In this document: positions 50,479 through 53,795 of the stretch, one piece after another | Position numbering within the stretch: position 1 is the first letter of the stretch | Layout: every line of letters begins with the position of its first letter | NCBI RefSeq assembly: GCF_000159955.1 | Contig: NZ_GG695974.1 | Location: 5,882 to 59,676 of the forward strand | From: Paenibacillus sp. oral taxon 786 str. D14 | GTDB taxonomy: Bacteria > Bacillota > Bacilli > Paenibacillales > Paenibacillaceae | Direction of reading: 5' to 3' | Length of the DNA stretch: 53,795 nucleotides | Position numbers and translations under genes: made by a program | Notes under the pieces: model-generated | What the model was told of the DNA's origin: nothing | Databases searched by the model: none | The model's input: only the letters and a program-made list of their open reading frames with translations

Positions 50479-51417
50479 TTAGTTCAGAATCTCTTCGATC
50501 CGCGTCAGCACGTCCTCGCTTAGTTTGATGCCGGAAGCTTTGGCGTTCTCGATCACCTGTTCCGGACGGCTGGCGCCAACCAGTGCGCTGGCCACGTTGT
50601 TTTGGCGCAAAATCCAAGCCAGGGCCAGGTTACCTACCGTGATGCCAAGTTCAGCGGCAATTCCCTCAAGCTGCTTCACCTTGGCGATGTTCTCTTCCGT
50701 AATGCCTTTGCGAACCCATTCCAGCTTGGCTGCACGGCTGTCCTGCGGAATATCGGTTGCAGATGTATATTTACCGGTTAGCAGACCTTGAGCCAGCGGA
50801 GAGAAGACCACCTGGCCGATGCCGTGACGTTCGCTGACCGGGATGACTTCCTTCTCGATATAACGATTAAACATGTTATATACCGGCTGATTCACGACGA
50901 TGCGATCCAGCAGGTAACGATCGGCCAAGCCAACAGCTTCCGCAATTTGTGAGGCTTGCCATTCGCTGACGCCGGCGTACAGGATTTTGCCTTGACGGAT
51001 CAGGTCATCGATCGTGCGCAGCGTTTCGTAAAGCGGTGTCTCCGGATCGTGACGGTGGCAATAAAAGATATCGATATAATCATGGCCAAGACGCTTCAGG
51101 CTGGCATGGACCTGCTCCATGACGTGCTTCCGCGACAAACCGCGATCGTTAGGTCCATCCCCCATCGGCCAGAACGCTTTCGTAGCCAATACATAGGATT
51201 CCCGGGGGTAAGCTTTAAGCGCTTTGCCCACCAGCTCTTCGGCGGCCCCTTTTTCGTATACATTGGCGGTGTCAAAGAAGTTGATCCCTAGATCGTAAGC
51301 GGTTTTGATCGATTTCTCCGCGTTTTCACGTTCGACGTACCCGCCGTAAGTCAGCCAGCTTCCCAAGCTGATTTCACTGACTTTGAGGCCGCTTCCGCCT
51401 AGTCTTCTATATTCCAT
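50479..51417 (-). CDS. Aldo/keto reductase (Kv-beta/YghZ-like)
   Basis: 312 aa. Catalytic tetrad Asp49, Tyr54 (FFDTANVYEKG), Lys80 (LATKAF) and His121 (DIFYCHRHD). The NADPH-binding GASRPEQVIENAKA lies near the C-terminus. A (beta/alpha)8 barrel that reduces aldehydes or ketones. Divergent from the HxlR gene, so probably controlled by it. Confidence 0.93.
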   Translation of the reverse strand: MEYRRLGGSGLKVSEISLGSWLTYGGYVERENAEKSIKTAYDLGINFFDTANVYEKGAAEELVGKALKAYPRESYVLATKAFWPMGDGPNDRGLSRKHVMEQVHASLKRLGHDYIDIFYCHRHDPETPLYETLRTIDDLIRQGKILYAGVSEWQASQIAEAVGLADRYLLDRIVVNQPVYNMFNRYIEKEVIPVSERHGIGQVVFSPLAQGLLTGKYTSATDIPQDSRAAKLEWVRKGITEENIAKVKQLEGIAAELGITVGNLALAWILRQNNVASALVGASRPEQVIENAKASGIKLSEDVLTRIEEILN

Positions 51418-51490
51418 GTTTCATCATCCTCCTTGAGCATTTGTGTTGGAACCATTTTCATTCTATAAAAGTTCATATACAATTGAAAGA

Positions 51491-51508
51491 AGTGAAAACT
51501 CCTTCACT
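51491..51508. promoter_or_regulatory. Inverted repeat between AKR and hxlR-like genes
   Basis: AGTGAA-AACTCC-TTCACT, a perfect 6-bp dyad in the shared upstream region. Confidence 0.5.
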
Positions 51509-51528
51509 AAATTATATCTGTGATACTT

Positions 51529-51545
51529 ACTATAAAAAGTATAGT
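51529..51545. promoter_or_regulatory. Inverted repeat, probable HxlR operator
   Basis: ACTATA-AAAAG-TATAGT, perfect 6-bp half-sites, in the divergent promoter region. Good candidate for HxlR binding. Confidence 0.55.
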
Positions 51546-51626
51546 GCTCTATAGCGAACCTATATCGCCTGAAATAGCAACTCTTATACATCACTAAAGC
51601 AACACTTCCAGGGGAGGTTTTTACGA

Positions 51627-51971
51627 ATGAACAGCATCCGCAAGGCTAGCAATTACATTCCGAAAACGCCGGAGCATATCGAATGCAATATCGAAAAAAC
51701 GTTGGACGTCCTCGGAGGGAAATGGGCGTTCCTCGTGATCCGCGAGCTGTTTGGAGGGACGCTGCGCTTTGGGGAGCTGCAACGCCGAATCCCTCAAGTG
51801 AGTCCACGGGCGTTAACCAGTACGTTGCGCCATCTGGAGGAGAAGGGCGTACTGGAGCGTACAGTGTATCCTACCGTTCCCGTGACGGTCGAATACACGC
51901 TTACGCCGAAGGGGATGGACTTGCATGTCATATGTCATGAGATGAAGGTTTGGGCTGCGCGGTGGACCTGA
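51627..51971 (+). CDS. HxlR-family transcription regulator
   Basis: 114 aa. IECNIEKTLDVLGGKWAFLVIRELFGGTLRFGEL and VSPRALTSTLRHLEEKGVLER are the HxlR winged helix. Cys20 sits at the conserved spot where some members sense electrophiles or thiols. Probably controls the divergent aldo/keto reductase. GGGGAGG lies about 10 bases before the ATG. Confidence 0.93.
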   Translation: MNSIRKASNYIPKTPEHIECNIEKTLDVLGGKWAFLVIRELFGGTLRFGELQRRIPQVSPRALTSTLRHLEEKGVLERTVYPTVPVTVEYTLTPKGMDLHVICHEMKVWAARWT

Positions 51972-51991
51972 TGGAACAGGGAAGGGGGTCC

Positions 51992-53767
51992 ATGCTTAAA
52001 CTGATCGGCAGAAGCATCCGTGACTTCCGCAAGTATTCCGGTAAGCTGCTGCTGTTTCAGCTGCTGTATATGCTGGCCACAAGCGTCTTTGTCCTGCCGG
52101 TTACGACGTTCCTGTTCAACCGGGTTCTCCGGGTGGTCGGCTCCGGTTCCCTGTTGAACGGGGAGGTTTACCGGATCGGGTTGAGCTATAAAGGTATGGC
52201 GGGACTGACTCTCATCGGGCTTGTTGCCTCTTTTACCCTGCTGATTGAATTGTTGGTCCTCATCGTGCTGATTCAGCAGCGCTTTTTTGGCAAGTCGATT
52301 GCCATTTCTGATGCTGTGTTAACGGTGCTGCATAAAATGCCCAAGCTGTTCGGGTTTGGCGTATTCCAGCTGCTGCTGTTGTTGCTGCTCTTGATTCCGT
52401 TTGTGGACTCGCCGCTGTCGGCTTCGTTTTACGCGTTGTTTAACGTGCCGATCTTCTTGAACAATCAAGTGCTGGATGCCTCATTCACCATGACCGTAGC
52501 TTATCTCGTGCTGATCGCAGGGCTGCTCTATACTTTGCTCCGCTGGATTTTCGTCCTGCATTGTATCGTGCTCGAGGATATGAATCTCCGGCAGGCGGTT
52601 CGCCAAAGCCATGAGCTGACGCAAGGTCGGCGGTGGCGGCTGTTTGGAACGCTGCTTCTGTTTAACTGTACGGTGGTCGGGGTCACCTCCGCGGTGGTGA
52701 CTGCCCTTGGGCACATCCCTTCCTGGCTTGATCTGGATGTGCTTGCGTTGGTGTCCCAGCACTATTCACTGCCGGTTACGACGGTACTGGCTTATCTGCT
52801 GGAGCTTCTGCTGCTGCCAATCAACCTGTTCGTGCTGACGAGACTTTATTATGCGTTGGGCCGCTTAAAATGGATTCGGCCAAGGGATCAGCTGCAGGTG
52901 CGCCGCAGCCGAATCGGTCGTCTGGAGAACCAGATCGTAGATTGGTGGAAGGGGCTAAAGTGGAAAAGGATGGTGTATGTCCTAAGCGCGACCCTTTATA
53001 TTTCGCTAGCGCTGCTGATCGGTTTGCGGGCGAACGAGAGTCTCGTCTACGCAAAATGGAACGTGCAGATCGCAGTGCATCGCGGGGATACGTCGAATGC
53101 TCCGGAAAATTCGCTGCCTGCCCTGATCTCCGCGATCGACAAAGGCCTTCAAGTCGTGGAGTTGGACGTGCAGTTGACCAAGGATGGCGTCGCTGTGTTA
53201 AACCACGATTCCGACCTGCGACGGATGACAGGCTTGCGGAAGCGGATCGCGGATATGAGCTTCAACGAAGTGCAGCAACTGAGCATCGGCATCGATGCGA
53301 ACGGTTATCCGATACATATCCCCTCGTTGTCCAGCGTGCTCGCCGAGGCGCAAGGGCGAATCAAGCTGCTGCTGGACCTGAAGCCCAACGGCTCCCCTAG
53401 TGAAGCGCTGGCGGAGGAGGTTGTCCGCCTCATCAAGGAAGCTGGAGCCGAGGAAGAGGTGAGAGTGCAATCCTTCGACGGCGAAGTGCTTGGCCGAATC
53501 CGTGAATTGGCTCCCGAGATCAAGATCGGGCGAATTCTGTTCTTCGCCCTCGGAGATCTATCGGTGCTCGACGTCGATTTCTATACGATTGAGCAGGTGA
53601 TGTTAACCGATTTCCTGGTGAACCAGGCCCATGCCGACGGCCGCGAGGTTTGGGTGTGGACCGTGAATACCCGGAGGGACATGAAGGAAGTGCTCAAATA
53701 TCCGATCGACGGCATCATCACCGATTATCCGGAGACCGCCCAGTCGATGGTAGAAGTGGATCTGTAA
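51992..53767 (+). CDS. Membrane-anchored glycerophosphodiester phosphodiesterase
   Basis: 591 aa from ATG 51992 behind AAGGGGG; ATG 51971, overlapping the hxlR stop, is also open. N-terminal ~330 residues hold about eight membrane helices (glycerophosphoryl diester phosphodiesterase membrane domain). A GDPD TIM barrel follows: VAVHRGDTSNAPENS, VVELDVQLTKDGVAVLNHD, ending in GIITDYPE. The general-base and metal ligands (His-Arg, Glu, Asp, His) are all present. Releases glycerol-phosphate from lipid-derived or teichoic-acid-like diesters. Confidence 0.92.
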   Translation: MLKLIGRSIRDFRKYSGKLLLFQLLYMLATSVFVLPVTTFLFNRVLRVVGSGSLLNGEVYRIGLSYKGMAGLTLIGLVASFTLLIELLVLIVLIQQRFFGKSIAISDAVLTVLHKMPKLFGFGVFQLLLLLLLLIPFVDSPLSASFYALFNVPIFLNNQVLDASFTMTVAYLVLIAGLLYTLLRWIFVLHCIVLEDMNLRQAVRQSHELTQGRRWRLFGTLLLFNCTVVGVTSAVVTALGHIPSWLDLDVLALVSQHYSLPVTTVLAYLLELLLLPINLFVLTRLYYALGRLKWIRPRDQLQVRRSRIGRLENQIVDWWKGLKWKRMVYVLSATLYISLALLIGLRANESLVYAKWNVQIAVHRGDTSNAPENSLPALISAIDKGLQVVELDVQLTKDGVAVLNHDSDLRRMTGLRKRIADMSFNEVQQLSIGIDANGYPIHIPSLSSVLAEAQGRIKLLLDLKPNGSPSEALAEEVVRLIKEAGAEEEVRVQSFDGEVLGRIRELAPEIKIGRILFFALGDLSVLDVDFYTIEQVMLTDFLVNQAHADGREVWVWTVNTRRDMKEVLKYPIDGIITDYPETAQSMVEVDL

Positions 53768-53795
53768 ATGGTGAAGGCGCCGGTTTCTGGCGCCA

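Overview
The window looks like a Paenibacillus-type Firmicute chromosome: Gram-positive gene families, strong AAGGAG-type ribosome binding sites, Fur and TetR boxes typical of Bacilli, and a Bacillus-like tdk. A complete Mu-like transposable prophage of about 34.2 kb (13452-47645) is inserted in it. The assignment rests on protein families I recognise by eye; no search was run.

Left chromosomal arm (1-13451). Two AT-rich hypothetical genes are followed by a SulP transporter with an ArsR regulator. Next is a Fur-box promoter driving an OppD-type ATPase and an IsdG/HmoA-like haem monooxygenase, then exonuclease III and a secreted stalk-domain protein. An ABC-2 transporter operon ends in its own TetR gene and has two palindromic operators around its promoter. 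A scarred locus follows: a broken lipoprotein, fragments of a response regulator and a histidine kinase, and a frameshifted sulfite-oxidase-like gene. A second Fur box drives a flavodoxin and an unknown protein. The 5' part of a dGTPase gene comes last.

Prophage (13452-47645). It has TG...CA ends, a CCTGG 5-bp target duplication and Mu-style end sites (two adjacent at one end, spaced at the other). It splits the dGTPase gene. The phage map runs right to left: LexA-like repressor (plus strand), then on the minus strand Ner-like regulator, DDE transposase (MuA), MuB, Gam, GemA, DnaC-like loader, endolysin, Mor-like activator, a terminator, holins, packaging, head (I, T, F, gp29), contractile tail (sheath, tube, frameshifted chaperones, tape measure, hub, baseplate J), and a host-range module at the attR end.

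The most striking element is that host-range module. It is a diversity-generating retroelement (DGR): Avd (17048-17395), template repeat (16931-17022), reverse transcriptase (15721-16791) and a target gene with a variable repeat (15071-15162). TR and VR differ at 10 of 92 positions. Every difference falls on an adenine of the template's coding strand, which is the signature of adenine-specific mutagenic retrohoming. It sits where Mu carries its invertible tail-fibre segment. A plus-strand membrane gene with its own promoter and terminator (24629-24871) lies in the tail module like a moron.

Right chromosomal arm (47646-53795). The 3' part of the dGTPase gene is followed by thymidine kinase, a 5'(3')-deoxyribonucleotidase, a truncated and frameshifted epimerase, an aldo/keto reductase divergent from an HxlR regulator, and a membrane-anchored glycerophosphodiester phosphodiesterase. 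The dgt, tdk and nucleotidase genes together form a deoxynucleotide-metabolism neighbourhood.
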